Source of the DNA: Pseudomonadota bacterium
GTDB lineage: Bacteria > Pseudomonadota > Gammaproteobacteria > Burkholderiales > Burkholderiaceae_C
Direction of reading: 5' to 3'
Length of the DNA: 64,000 bases
NCBI GenBank assembly: GCA_021848345.1
Contig: JAJZUV010000001.1
Coordinates: forward strand, 310,001 to 374,000
A program made the translations under genes and the position numbers. How positions within the stretch are numbered: the stretch's first letter is position 1; every line of letters begins with the position of its first letter. Below, piece by piece: positions 25,647 through 35,306 of this stretch. A model generated the notes under the pieces. It saw nothing but the letters and a program-made list of their open reading frames with translations, ran no database searches and had not been told where the DNA came from.

Positions 25647-26552
25647 ATGAGCGCCGCACGTCCACGGGCGGGCGGGCGGGGCGACGAGTCCGGCGGCCCC
25701 GCCGCCGCGATCTGCGAAGGCGCGCGCAGCCTCGAGGTGCTGCGCTGGCGCGGCGGGCGCGCGCAGCCCGTCGACGACTGGCTGTCCGAGGAGGTCGCGG
25801 TGGCCCTGCAATACAACGGTGTGTCGCACGCCGTGATGCTGGCCACGCCGCTGGACCTGGAGGACTTCGCGCTGGGCTTCAGCCTGAGCGAGGGCATCGT
25901 CGAGCGCCCGGCCGAGGTCTACGACTGCGAGATCGTGCGCGAGCCGCGCGGGCTCACGCTGCAGATCGAGGTGGCCGCGCGCTGCTTCGAAGGCCTGCGC
26001 GAGCGCCGCCGCAGCCTGACCGGGCGCACCGGTTGCGGGCTGTGCGGGACCGACAGTCTCGAGCAGGCGCTGCGTCCGCTGCGCCCCTTGCCCGCGCGGA
26101 CGGAACCGCCCGTCGGATCGTCCGCCGTGGCGCGCGCCCTGGGCTCGCTGCGCGAGCACCAGCACCTGAACGCCGCGACCGGAGCCGTGCATGCGGCCGG
26201 CTGGTGCGATGCGCGGGGGCGCCTGCTGCTGGTGCGCGAGGATGTCGGGCGTCACAATGCGCTGGACAAGCTCATCGGCGCCATGGCACGCCGCGGTACC
26301 GATGCCGCGCGGGGCTTCGCCGTCATCACCAGCCGCGCCAGCGTGGAAATGGTGCAGAAGGCCGCCCAGGCCGGCATGCCGATGCTGGTCGCGGTGTCGG
26401 CTCCCACCGCGCTTGCGGTGCGCAGCGCGCGCGAGGTGGACATGTGCCTGGTCGGCCTCGCGCGCGGCGATGACATGGTGGTCTACAGCGGCGCGCAACG
26501 CATCGCGCTCGAATCCTTTCCCGAACTCTCGACCAGTCTGCTCCCCACATGA
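25647..26552 (+). CDS. fdsC: FdhD-type sulfurtransferase for formate dehydrogenase maturation
   Basis: 301 residues. The characteristic CGLCG cysteine loop (near residue 131) identifies the FdhD/FdsC family, which transfers sulfur from a cysteine desulfurase to the molybdenum cofactor so that formate dehydrogenase becomes active. Further family stretches are DLEDFALGFSLSEGI, REDVGRHNALDK and ITSRASVEMVQKAA. It lies between fdsA and fdsD, the usual fdsGBACD order. It starts 49 bp after fdsA; an ATG overlapping the fdsA stop (25594) is out of frame and not the start. Confidence 0.93.
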   Translation: MSAARPRAGGRGDESGGPAAAICEGARSLEVLRWRGGRAQPVDDWLSEEVAVALQYNGVSHAVMLATPLDLEDFALGFSLSEGIVERPAEVYDCEIVREPRGLTLQIEVAARCFEGLRERRRSLTGRTGCGLCGTDSLEQALRPLRPLPARTEPPVGSSAVARALGSLREHQHLNAATGAVHAAGWCDARGRLLLVREDVGRHNALDKLIGAMARRGTDAARGFAVITSRASVEMVQKAAQAGMPMLVAVSAPTALAVRSAREVDMCLVGLARGDDMVVYSGAQRIALESFPELSTSLLPT

Positions 26553-26773
26553 AGACCGAACACCTGATCTCCATGGTCAATCGCATCGGGCAGTTCTTCC
26601 AGGCGATGCCGGACCACGACGAAGCGCTCGAAGGCATTGCGCTGCACGTCAAGCGATTCTGGGAGCCGCGCATGCGGCGCGAACTGCTGGAGTACCTCGA
26701 CAAGCAGGGCGGCAAGGACATCTCGCCGGTGGTGCTCGAAGCCCTGCGCCTGCACCGCCAGCTGCTGGCCTGA
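26549..26773 (+). CDS. fdsD: Formate dehydrogenase delta subunit
   Basis: 74 residues, overlapping fdsC by ATGA. The sequence (VNRIGQFFQAMPDHDEAL, then HVKRFWEPRMRREL and a helical tail) matches the short FdsD proteins that close fds operons and are needed for full assembly or activity of the soluble formate dehydrogenase. There are no cysteines or cofactor motifs. No terminator with a T tract is visible after it. Confidence 0.9.
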   Translation: MKTEHLISMVNRIGQFFQAMPDHDEALEGIALHVKRFWEPRMRRELLEYLDKQGGKDISPVVLEALRLHRQLLA

Positions 26774-26819
26774 CGCCGCCGCTGCGTCGCGGTCGCCGCG
26801 AGCCGGGGCGCCGGCGCAC

Positions 26820-27455
26820 TCAGTACGAGCCGAGCATGCGCGCGGAGAGTTCGCGCGCGTCTTCGCCGCCCTCGCGCAGCGCGTGTGCCAGCGCGGTGCG
26901 GGCCTGCTCCGGATGGTTCTGGCTGAGCTTGAACTTGGCCGTGACCCGCAGCACCTCGATGTCGATGCCCACCACGCCGGCCAGCATCGCGCGTACGTAG
27001 TCCTCCGGTGCGTCCGACACCGCCCACGGGTGTTCGCGCCCGGCCTCGTGCGTGTCGGTCAGTTCGCCGACCAGCTCGCGCAACCAGGCCGGGTCGTCGA
27101 CCGCGCGCAGGCGTCCGCTGACCTGCACGACCAGGTAGTTCCAGGTCGGCACCACCTTGCCGTCGACCGCCTTGCGCGGGTGCGCGGCGGGGCTGATGTA
27201 GGCCTGGGCGCCGTGGAACAGCGCCAGCACATCGCATCCGCCGGCGCCCGCGCGGCGCCACAGGGGATTGCCGCGCGCCACGTGCCCGCGCAGGCGCCGC
27301 GTGCGCCCCTGCGCGTCGCCGTCGGCCAGCAACACCACCGGATTGGCGTCCAGACCCTCGGCATCGTGCGTGACCAGCGTGGCCAGCGGGCGCGCGCGCA
27401 GCAGGCGCAGGACCTCGACGGGGTCGTCGACGGCGAAATGACTGGGCAGATACAT
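26820..27455 (-). CDS. FMN-binding, PaiB-like protein
   Basis: 211 residues from ATG 27455; the 24-codon upstream extension in this frame is low-complexity and unlikely. It matches the PaiB family: MYLPSHFAVDDP at the N-terminus, then a split-barrel flavin-binding domain with LFHGAQAYISPA, VVPTWNYLVVQV and KFKLSQNHP near the end. Family members are annotated as transcriptional regulators or FMN-binding proteins of unknown reaction. It is convergent with the fds operon and faces away from tamA. Confidence 0.85.
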   Translation of the reverse strand: MYLPSHFAVDDPVEVLRLLRARPLATLVTHDAEGLDANPVVLLADGDAQGRTRRLRGHVARGNPLWRRAGAGGCDVLALFHGAQAYISPAAHPRKAVDGKVVPTWNYLVVQVSGRLRAVDDPAWLRELVGELTDTHEAGREHPWAVSDAPEDYVRAMLAGVVGIDIEVLRVTAKFKLSQNHPEQARTALAHALREGGEDARELSARMLGSY

Positions 27456-27620
27456 GGCGGGGACTCCGGGCTGCGGAACATGCGTGGGCGGATCGTCGGG
27501 GGACGCCCGGGAATTGTGCCTGGACAAACCCGACTGGGCTCAGGGTGTTTTGGCCATGAAGCCATAATGCCGATTGCCCGGATCGTGTTCGTACTGGCGG
27601 CCGGCTGGGCCCATGCACCC

Positions 27621-29429
27621 ATGCCGATCCACGTCCCACGCCACCATCGACTCGTGCCGCGCGTAGCCGCATCGCTGCTTGCCATCGCGCTGATGCAGCC
27701 GGTGCTTGCGCATGCCGAGTCGATCGCGCCGCCGGTGCGCGCCCATGCGGCGGCGCGCGCCGGCGCCTACGTGGTCGACATCGAGGCACCGAAGGACCTG
27801 CGCGACGTGCTGCGCCGCGGGCTGGACGTGGAGCGCTGGAAGGGTTTCGCCGACCTGCGCGAGGAACAGTTGCGTTCGCTGGTCGAAGGCGTGCCCGCGC
27901 AGGCCCGAAGCGTGCTCGAGGCGCTGGGGTATTTTTCGCCGCGCGTGGAGGTCAGCCTGGACACCACCCAGCGCCCCCAACGCGTGGTGCTGCGCGTGGA
28001 TCCGGGAGAGCCCAGCCGCGTGGCGGCCGTGCGGCTGCGCGTGCTCGGACCCGACGGGCGTCCGATGCCGGCCCTGCAGGCGCGGCTGCTGCACGACTGG
28101 GGCCTGGGCGAGGGCAGCGTGTTCGACAGCGGAAGCTGGCAGGCCGCCAAGCGCAATGCCCTGCTGCGCCTGAGCACGCGGCGCTACGCGGCGGCGCGCA
28201 TCGTCGGCAGTCGCGCGCTGGTGGATCCGGCACGACACACGGTGCGCCTGACGGTGGATTTCGAGACCGGGCCCGACTACCGCTTCGGTCCGCTGAGCGT
28301 GCAGGGCCTGCAGCGCTATCCCGAGTCCGTGGTGCGCAACCTGGCCCCGTGGTCGCAGGGCGACCCCTATTCCCAGGAACAGTTGCTGGACCTGCAGGCG
28401 AACCTGCAGAACAGCCGCTATTTCCGCAGCGCCACCGTGGGCGCGCCGCTTTCCGGGGCGCACGGCGACGTGCTTCCGGTGGACGTGAACGTCGTGGAGC
28501 AGCGCGCGCAGCGCCTGGGATTCGGGCTGGGCTACAGCAGCAATACGCGCGCGCGCACCCAGGTCGACTACGGCAACCTGAACCTGTTCGGCAGTGCCTT
28601 GCGCCTGAACAGCTCGGTCAAGGTGGAGACCCTGCAGCAAAGCCTGGACGCGCAGCTGCGGTTCCCGCGCCAGCGCAACGGCGCGAGCTACGGCATCGAT
28701 GCCCAGGTACTGCATTCGGACATCCAGGGCCTGACCACGCGCAGCCAGAGCCTCGGATTGCAGCGCCGTCGCACCGACGGCCCGATCGAGACCGTGCAGT
28801 CGCTGAAATTCATCAACGAGCAGCAGCAGCTCACCGGTGGGCCGGTCTCGTCCAACATGGCGCTGATGCCCGGCTACACCTGGACTCGCAGGCGCCTGGA
28901 CAGTTCGCTGGATCCGACCCGCGGCAACCTGCTGAGCGCGCAGATCAGTGGTGGCACGCGGGCACTGCTGTCCCAGCAGAACTTCGTCCGCCTGTATGTG
29001 CACGCGTTGCAATTCGTGCCCCTGGGCCCGAAGGATCAATTGATCCTGCGCGGTGAACTGGGCCAGGTGCTCAGCCCGTCGGCAAACGGCATTCCGCAGC
29101 AGGAGTTGTTTCGCGCGGGCGGCATCGGCTCGGTGCGCGGCTATCCCTACCAGAGCCTGGGGGTGATGGAGGACGGCGCGGTCGTGGGCGGCCGCGCGCT
29201 GTTCACCGCGGGGATCGACGCCGTGCACTGGGTGCTGCCGCGCTGGGGCGCCGCGGTGTTCGTCGATGCGGGGAACGCGGCGGACAGCTTCCGCGCCCTG
29301 CATCCGGTGCTGGGTTACGGGGTGGGCGTGCGCTGGCGCAGCCCGGTGGGACTGGTCAGCATCAATCTGGCGCATGGGCGGGCCATCGGCTCGACGCGCA
29401 TCGAGTTCAACGCCGGCGTGAGTTTCTGA
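27621..29429 (+). CDS. tamA: Outer membrane translocation protein TamA (Omp85 family)
   Basis: 602 residues from ATG 27621, which places a good signal peptide (RVAASLLAIALMQPVLAHA) at the N-terminus; a start at 27567 in the same frame would add 18 residues in front of it. POTRA-like periplasmic repeats occupy roughly residues 40-270, followed by the 16-stranded beta barrel, with the Omp85 motif region FRAGGIGSVRGYPYQSLG and a C-terminal aromatic residue. TamA works with TamB in outer membrane protein or lipid delivery. The next gene overlaps its stop. Confidence 0.88.
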   Translation: MPIHVPRHHRLVPRVAASLLAIALMQPVLAHAESIAPPVRAHAAARAGAYVVDIEAPKDLRDVLRRGLDVERWKGFADLREEQLRSLVEGVPAQARSVLEALGYFSPRVEVSLDTTQRPQRVVLRVDPGEPSRVAAVRLRVLGPDGRPMPALQARLLHDWGLGEGSVFDSGSWQAAKRNALLRLSTRRYAAARIVGSRALVDPARHTVRLTVDFETGPDYRFGPLSVQGLQRYPESVVRNLAPWSQGDPYSQEQLLDLQANLQNSRYFRSATVGAPLSGAHGDVLPVDVNVVEQRAQRLGFGLGYSSNTRARTQVDYGNLNLFGSALRLNSSVKVETLQQSLDAQLRFPRQRNGASYGIDAQVLHSDIQGLTTRSQSLGLQRRRTDGPIETVQSLKFINEQQQLTGGPVSSNMALMPGYTWTRRRLDSSLDPTRGNLLSAQISGGTRALLSQQNFVRLYVHALQFVPLGPKDQLILRGELGQVLSPSANGIPQQELFRAGGIGSVRGYPYQSLGVMEDGAVVGGRALFTAGIDAVHWVLPRWGAAVFVDAGNAADSFRALHPVLGYGVGVRWRSPVGLVSINLAHGRAIGSTRIEFNAGVSF

Positions 29430-32400
29430 TGTCCGAGCCCGGCGCTTCTCCTCCGTCCGATCGACACGCGCGGCGCCGCGTCCGGCGCGCCTGGCTGCTC
29501 GTCGCCTGCTGCATCGTCGCCTGCCTGGCCGTGCTGGCCGGCGCGCTGGCCTGGCTCGGCAGCCCCGGCGGCGTGCGCTGGATCGCCGCGCGGGCGGGGG
29601 TGAGCATGCAGGGCGTGCAGGGCAATGCGTGGAGTTCCCTGCGCGTGTCGAGCCTGCGCTGGGACAGCGGCACCACCCACGTGGATGCGCGCGACGTCGT
29701 GCTGCGCTGGCTCCCGCGCGAGTTGCTGAGTCTGCACCCCGATCTGCACCTGCTCGAGCTGTCGGCGGGAGAGCTGGACCTGCAATCGGCGGCGGCTTCG
29801 GGTGCGGCCGCGGGCGCGCCCGCACGTCCGCCGGCGCGTCTGGCGCCGCCACTGGCGCTGCGCGTGGACTCGTTGCGCGTGGGCCGCCTGCGCTGGCGCC
29901 GGCAGGGACAGGCTCGATGGCTGGACCTCGGCTCGCTGCAAGGGAACCTGCGCGGCGACGCCGCGGCGTGGCAGGCTTCGGCCGCATGGCGCGGCCCATG
30001 GGGAAGCGCGCGCATGCAATGGCGCATGGCCGCGCGGGCACCGTTCGCGCTGGGCGCCTCGCTGCAGGCGGAGCTCTCGCTGCGCCGGCAACAGCTGCAA
30101 CTCGACTCCCGGGTCGACGGGACCCTGCAGCTTCCTCGCGTGAAGGCGACGCTGCGCGCCGTGCAGGCGCGCGCGGTGCTGCAGGCGCAATTGCGCCCCT
30201 TCGAGCCGATCTGGCTGGGCCCCGCCACGCTCGACGTGCAGGGGCTGGATCCGCGGCGCCTCGACCCCGCATTGCCGCAGGCCGAACTCGAACTGCACGC
30301 GGCGCTGCGCGGCGAGGCACGGGACGGGCTTCGCGGCGAAGTGCGCCTGCGCAATGCGCGGCCGGGAACCATCGACGCGGGGCGCCTGCCGCTGCTGGAA
30401 CTGCGCTCCCCGCTGACCTTGCAGGCCGGCGTGCTGCGTGCCCCCGGGCTGCATCTGGCGCTCGCCGGGGGCGGCAGCCTGGACGGCAGCGTGAACTGGC
30501 CGCTGGATGCCGGTGCCACGGTGGACCTTCGGGCGCGGGCGCTGGACCTGCACGCGCTGTACGCGCGCATGCTGGCCACGCGCTTGCAGGGCCGTCTGCA
30601 AGGCACGCTGGACGCGCGGGCACAGAGCGTCTCGGCGAGCTTGAGCCAGCCGGGTTGGCAGGCGAGCGTGCAGGCGCGACACGAGGGGCAGCGCATCGAG
30701 ATCCGGCAGGCGCTGCTGCGGGCCCAGGGCGCCGAGCTGAGTCTGTCGGGGCATCTCGATCAGGCAGCGGGCGAGGCTTTCGCGCTGCGGGCCGAGTTGC
30801 GCGATTTCGATCCCCGGCGCTTCGGTGACTGGCCGCGTGCGCGCCTGAACCTGCACCTGCGGGCGCAAGGGGAGCTTGCCGTCCCGCGCGCCAGCGTGAA
30901 CCTGCAGGTGCGGCCGAGCACGTGGCGCGGGCAGGTCCTGGAAGGACGCGCCAGCGGCGAGCTGAGCTCGCGCAGCGTGCGCGAGCTGCAGGCGCGGCTG
31001 CGCCTGGGGGCCAACCAGCTTCAGGCCCGAGGCAGTTTCGGCGCGCCCGGCGATACCTTGAATCTGGACCTGCAGGCTCCCGCGCTGGCCCAGCTGGGCG
31101 AGGGTTGGAGCGGCAGCGCGCGGGCCCATGCGAGCCTGCACGGCGGACTGGCTGCGCCGAGCGGAAGCCTGAGTCTGCAGGCTCATGACCTGCTCGGTCC
31201 GGACCAGCTGCGCGTGGCGCGCCTGGACGTCGACGCGCGACTCGAAGGCGGGCTTCAAGGCCCGCTGAGCGTGCAGGCCAGCGGCCGCGACCTGCGCCTG
31301 GCCGGGCAGTCGCTACGCGAGCTTGCGCTGCGCGTGCAGGGCACGCTGCGCTCGCACACGCTGAGCCTGCGGCTCGACGCGCCGCCGCGCCTGCGCCTGA
31401 GCGCGAGCGCGCATGGCTCCTGGCAGGGCGCGACGGGATGGACGGGAAGCATCGACAGCCTGGACAACGCCGGCTCGCTGCCGCTGCGCCTGCTGGCGCC
31501 GGCGGCGCTGCGCGTGGGCAGGGACGGCTCCTTCGCGTTGCGACATGCGGTGCTGAGCAGCCCGGGTGGCCGCATCGACCTGGACAGTCTGCGGCGCGAG
31601 GGGCGGGACTGGTCCAGCCGCGGCGATGCCAGCGGGCTCGATCCCATGTACTGGGCGCGCCTGTCCGGGGCCGATCTGCACGGGCTGCGCTCGGATCTGC
31701 GCCTGCGCACCGCCTGGGATCTGCGCGGCAGTCCCGACATGAGCCTGCATCTGAGCCTCGAGCGCAGCGCCGGAGACCTCGTGCTGCCGGCCGGAGGCGG
31801 GCTGCCGCTGGGCATGTCGCGGCTGGCCTTGCGCGTGGATGCGAGTCCGACCGGCCTGCGCGCGGTGCTCGACGCCGCCGGCACCCGGCTGGGCAGCCTG
31901 CAGGCCCGCGCCGATCTGCCCCTGCGGCATTCGGCGCGGGGCTGGGGCGTGGACCCGCGGGCGCCGCTCAGCGGCCGGGCGCAGCTGGACATGCCCGACC
32001 TGTCCTGGCTGACCGGCTGGCTACCGCAGGGCGCGCGAGCGGGCGGGGCGCTGCGCGGCGAACTGCGGGCCGCGGGCACCCTGGCCGCGCCACAGCTGCA
32101 GGGGAGCCTGTCGGGGAGCTCGCTGGCGCTCGCCTTGCCCGATGTCGGCCTGGACCTGCGCGACGGCAGCCTCGATGCGCTGTTCGACGGCGATCGACTG
32201 CGCCTGCGCTCCCTGGTGGTGCACGACGCTTCGGGACGAGGTACCTTGCAGGCCAGCGGCAGCATGGGCCTGGCCGACGGCCTGCCCACCGGAACCATCG
32301 ACCTGAAGCTGGACAAGCTGCAGGCGCTGGACCGCCCCGGGCGCCAGGTGCAGCTCAGCGGCAACGGCACGCTGCGCGCGCTCCAGGGACAGGTCTCGAT

Positions 32401-33232
32401 GAACGGCGCGGTGCGCATCGACAAGGCCGACATCGAACTGGCCAGCGCCGACACTCCCCGGCTGGCTCCCGACGTGGTGGTGCAGGGGCGTCCGGCGCCC
32501 CGTCCGGCCGGTGCCGGCATGCCGGTGAGCGCGAGCCTGAGCCTCGACCTGGGCAGCGACTTCCATCTCGGCGGCTATGGCGTGGACGCGCGTCTGGGAG
32601 GCTCGCTGCTGCTGCGCGCCGTACCCGGACAGCAGCTGAGCGCCGAGGGCAGCGTGGCGGTGCGCAGCGGCAATTACTCCGCCTACGGCCAGCAGTTGAC
32701 CCTGGTCAAGGGCAGCAGCGTGAATTTCTCCGGCCCGGTGGACAACCCGGGACTGAACCTGGCCGCGCAGCGCGAGAACCTGCCGGTGCAGGTGGGCGTG
32801 CGGGTCACCGGCACCTTGCGCGCGCCGCAGGTGACCCTGAGCTCGGATCCGCCGATGTCCGACGGCGCCATCCTGTCCTGGCTGATCCTCGGTCAGGACC
32901 CGAGCACCGTGGGCAGCGACCAGAGCGCCCTGTTGCAGACGGCCGCCGCCGCGCTGCTGTCCAGCGGGCAAGGGGTGCCGTTGACCAGCCGCGTGGCCGG
33001 AGCCCTCGGGCTGGACCAGCTCACGCTCAGCGGTCAGGGAGCCTTGCAGAACAGCGTGGTCACGGTGGGCAAGAAACTGAGCTCGCGCCTGTCGGTCAGC
33101 GTCGAGCAGGGGCTGGCCGCCGCTTCCAGCCTGTTCAACGTGCGCTACACCTTCACCCGGCGTCTGTCGCTGCGCCTGCAGTCGGGGACGGACAACGCCG
33201 TCGACCTGTTCTACACCTTCCACTTCGATTGA
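29429..33232 (+). CDS. tamB: Translocation and assembly module protein TamB
   Basis: 1267 residues, starting at an ATG that shares its first base with the last base of the tamA TGA. It has one N-terminal membrane anchor (residues about 20-45), then a long stretch of repetitive beta-strand sequence rich in L-x-L-x-A patterns, typical of the hydrophobic-groove fold of AsmA-like lipid-transfer proteins. The conserved C-terminal DUF490 domain includes NYSAYGQQLTLVKGSS, VGVRVTGTLRAPQVTLSSDPPMSD and a terminal NAVDLFYTFHFD. TamB spans the periplasm and partners TamA; phospholipid transport to the outer membrane is the current view for the family. Confidence 0.9.
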   Translation: MSEPGASPPSDRHARRRVRRAWLLVACCIVACLAVLAGALAWLGSPGGVRWIAARAGVSMQGVQGNAWSSLRVSSLRWDSGTTHVDARDVVLRWLPRELLSLHPDLHLLELSAGELDLQSAAASGAAAGAPARPPARLAPPLALRVDSLRVGRLRWRRQGQARWLDLGSLQGNLRGDAAAWQASAAWRGPWGSARMQWRMAARAPFALGASLQAELSLRRQQLQLDSRVDGTLQLPRVKATLRAVQARAVLQAQLRPFEPIWLGPATLDVQGLDPRRLDPALPQAELELHAALRGEARDGLRGEVRLRNARPGTIDAGRLPLLELRSPLTLQAGVLRAPGLHLALAGGGSLDGSVNWPLDAGATVDLRARALDLHALYARMLATRLQGRLQGTLDARAQSVSASLSQPGWQASVQARHEGQRIEIRQALLRAQGAELSLSGHLDQAAGEAFALRAELRDFDPRRFGDWPRARLNLHLRAQGELAVPRASVNLQVRPSTWRGQVLEGRASGELSSRSVRELQARLRLGANQLQARGSFGAPGDTLNLDLQAPALAQLGEGWSGSARAHASLHGGLAAPSGSLSLQAHDLLGPDQLRVARLDVDARLEGGLQGPLSVQASGRDLRLAGQSLRELALRVQGTLRSHTLSLRLDAPPRLRLSASAHGSWQGATGWTGSIDSLDNAGSLPLRLLAPAALRVGRDGSFALRHAVLSSPGGRIDLDSLRREGRDWSSRGDASGLDPMYWARLSGADLHGLRSDLRLRTAWDLRGSPDMSLHLSLERSAGDLVLPAGGGLPLGMSRLALRVDASPTGLRAVLDAAGTRLGSLQARADLPLRHSARGWGVDPRAPLSGRAQLDMPDLSWLTGWLPQGARAGGALRGELRAAGTLAAPQLQGSLSGSSLALALPDVGLDLRDGSLDALFDGDRLRLRSLVVHDASGRGTLQASGSMGLADGLPTGTIDLKLDKLQALDRPGRQVQLSGNGTLRALQGQVSMNGAVRIDKADIELASADTPRLAPDVVVQGRPAPRPAGAGMPVSASLSLDLGSDFHLGGYGVDARLGGSLLLRAVPGQQLSAEGSVAVRSGNYSAYGQQLTLVKGSSVNFSGPVDNPGLNLAAQRENLPVQVGVRVTGTLRAPQVTLSSDPPMSDGAILSWLILGQDPSTVGSDQSALLQTAAAALLSSGQGVPLTSRVAGALGLDQLTLSGQGALQNSVVTVGKKLSSRLSVSVEQGLAAASSLFNVRYTFTRRLSLRLQSGTDNAVDLFYTFHFD

Positions 33233-33259
33233 TGGGGTGGAAGATCCCCCGCTCGGGCT

Positions 33260-33769
33260 TCAGGGAAAGGCGGGGATGTCGGGGTCGACGCCCTCGGGCT
33301 GGGCTTCCGGGTGCTGGCGGCGGACCATCCCGTCGATCTCCTCGACGCGGTTCGGGGGCACGTCGACCATCATCAGCAGCTTGCCCTGCTCGATGGCCTG
33401 CTCGTAGGGGCGCAGCCGCGGGCTGTCCACGCTGACCCCGATCATGCTGCTCACCCAGGCGCCGACCGCGCCGCCGGCGACCGCCAGGCTGAGCACGATC
33501 GCACCGGCCGACACCACCGCCGCGCCCGGCACCGCGATGACCACCAGGCCGGCCAGCGTGCCGGTGACCCCGCCCAGCCCGAGCCCGCGTTCGATGGCGG
33601 GGATCAGGTCGGACTTCTCGGCCAGGCCGGCCTCGGGCAGGTTGCCCAGCGGCGTGCCCTCGCGCGCGACGACGTGGATGGACTTCTCCGGCACGCGCGC
33701 CAGCAGCAGCTCGTCGACGATGGCCGAGGCCGTGGGTACGTCCGGAACCAGGAAATAGAGGCGTCGCAT
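33260..33769 (-). CDS. DUF1269-type small membrane-associated protein
   Basis: 169 residues, with AAGGAG in front of the ATG on the minus strand. A soluble N-terminus (MRRLYFLVPDVPTASAIVDELL) is followed by a Gly/Ala/Val-rich hydrophobic stretch from about residue 68 to 112, then a charged tail with LLMMVDVP. This pattern is that of the DUF1269 family, membrane-associated proteins of unknown function. It is convergent with tamB, 27 bp away, and next to an aminotransferase gene on the same strand. Confidence 0.65.
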   Translation of the reverse strand: MRRLYFLVPDVPTASAIVDELLLARVPEKSIHVVAREGTPLGNLPEAGLAEKSDLIPAIERGLGLGGVTGTLAGLVVIAVPGAAVVSAGAIVLSLAVAGGAVGAWVSSMIGVSVDSPRLRPYEQAIEQGKLLMMVDVPPNRVEEIDGMVRRQHPEAQPEGVDPDIPAFP

Positions 33770-33825
33770 CGAGGGCTCCTTGGGCAGTTGGAGGAGGTGG
33801 CGGCGCGCGCCGCCGTGGCCGTCGC

Positions 33826-35190
33826 TCAGCGTGTGTCCAGCAGCGCGCGACGCAGCGTCTCGGCGAGCTGGTCGATCTGCGCGCGTTCGATGATCAGCGG
33901 CGGCGACAGCGCGATCGTGTCTCCGGTATAGCGCACCAGAGCCCCGAGCGCAAAGCAGCGCGCGAACACTTCCTGGCCGCGCAGACCGGCGCCATCGGCG
34001 CGTGGTTGCAGTTCCACCGCCCCCATGAGTCCGATATTGCGGATGTCGCGCACGTGCGGCGCGTCGCGCAGCGCGTGCAGGGTTTGTTCCCAGTAGCTGT
34101 CCAGGCCGTCGCGGCGCACCCGTTCGAGCAGGCCTTCCTCGGCATACAGGCGCTGCGTGGCCAGCGTGGCGGCCGCGGCCAGCGGATGGCCGGAATAGGT
34201 GTAGCCGTGGGGCAGTTCGATGGCCCCTTCGGCGGCGGCGTCCAGCACGGTGTCGACCAGGTCCTCGCGCACGAACACCGCGCCCAGCGGCACGGTGCCG
34301 TTGTTCACCGCCTTGGCGGTGACCATGATGTCGGGCAGCACGCCCAGCGCCTGTGCGGCGAAGGGCGCGCCCAGGCGCCCGTAGCCGGTGATCACCTCGT
34401 CGAACACCAGCAGCAGCCCGTGCTTGTCGCACAGCGCGCGCAGGCGCTGCAGGTAGCCCTGCGGAGGCACCAGCACGCCGGTGGAGCCGGCCACCGGCTC
34501 GACGATCACCGCGGCGATGTTCGACGCGTCGTGCAGTTGCACGATGCGCTCGAGTTCGTCGGCCAGGTGCGCGCCCCAGCCCGGCTGGCCGCGCGAGAAT
34601 CCCTGGTGTTCCAGGTCATGGGTGTGCGGGAGATGATCCACGTTGGGCAGCAGCGCGCCGTGGAACACCTTGCGGTTGCCCGGGATGCCGCCCACCGAGA
34701 TGCCGCCGAAGCCCACCCCGTGGTAGCCGCGCTCGCGGCCGACGAACACGTTGCGCTGGCCCTGGCCGCGCGCGCGGTGGTAGGCCAGCGCGATCTTCAG
34801 CGCGGTGTCCACGCTTTCCGAACCCGAGTTGGTGAAGAACACCCGCTTGAGCCGGCCCGGCGCGATATCCGCCAGGACCTGCGCAGCTTCGAACTCCAGC
34901 GGATGCCCGAGCTGGAACGACGGGGCGTAGTCCATGCGCGCCGCCTGCTCCTGGATGGCGCGGGTGATCGGCTCGCGGCAATGGCCGGCGTTCACGCACC
35001 AAAGGCCGGCCGCGCCGTCCAGGATCTGGCGCCCGTCGTCGCTGCGGTAGTGCATGCCGCTGGCCTGCACCAGCAGGCGCGGCGCGTTCTTGAAGGCGCG
35101 GTTGGCCGTGAAGGGCATCCACAGTGCCTGCATCGGCGCCGCCGAAGCGGCCACCTGTCCGGGGGACCGGGAATTCTCGCGTAGGTTCAT
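33826..35190 (-). CDS. Class III omega-aminotransferase (beta-alanine:pyruvate type)
   Basis: 454 residues from ATG 35190, which has GGAGAAAC upstream; an in-frame non-ATG start nine codons earlier is less likely. PLP-dependent class III features are visible: NSGSESVDTALKIAL, the cofactor-contact VFDEVITGYGRLG and the lysine that forms the internal aldimine in VTAKAVNNGTVPLG. The sequence MPFTANRAFK at the N-terminus and the overall pattern fit omega-amino acid:pyruvate aminotransferases, which use beta-alanine or similar amines. It is divergent from a CinA-like gene, 116 bp apart. Confidence 0.87.
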   Translation of the reverse strand: MNLRENSRSPGQVAASAAPMQALWMPFTANRAFKNAPRLLVQASGMHYRSDDGRQILDGAAGLWCVNAGHCREPITRAIQEQAARMDYAPSFQLGHPLEFEAAQVLADIAPGRLKRVFFTNSGSESVDTALKIALAYHRARGQGQRNVFVGRERGYHGVGFGGISVGGIPGNRKVFHGALLPNVDHLPHTHDLEHQGFSRGQPGWGAHLADELERIVQLHDASNIAAVIVEPVAGSTGVLVPPQGYLQRLRALCDKHGLLLVFDEVITGYGRLGAPFAAQALGVLPDIMVTAKAVNNGTVPLGAVFVREDLVDTVLDAAAEGAIELPHGYTYSGHPLAAAATLATQRLYAEEGLLERVRRDGLDSYWEQTLHALRDAPHVRDIRNIGLMGAVELQPRADGAGLRGQEVFARCFALGALVRYTGDTIALSPPLIIERAQIDQLAETLRRALLDTR

Positions 35191-35306
35191 GGAAAGTTTC
35201 TCCGAATGCGCAAACAATGTACGGCATTCACTTGGCCCTGGCGGGCACGTCGGTTTGTCGGCAGTGCGACGCCAGATCGTTCCGTCCTACCGCGCCTCTC
35301 CAGCTT

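Noticed and set aside
22196-25897. A 1233-codon open frame on the minus strand opposite fdsA
   Set aside because: It mirrors the strongly supported fdsA gene; His/Gly/Arg-rich composition without any motif is the usual antisense artefact of high GC codon use.
26637-27620. Upstream extension of the tamA frame
   Set aside because: It runs over fdsD and the PaiB-like gene in other frames; the signal peptide places the start at 27621.
27540-30623. A 1027-codon minus-strand frame opposite tamA and tamB
   Set aside because: Shadow of the Omp85/TamB pair; low-complexity and without motifs.
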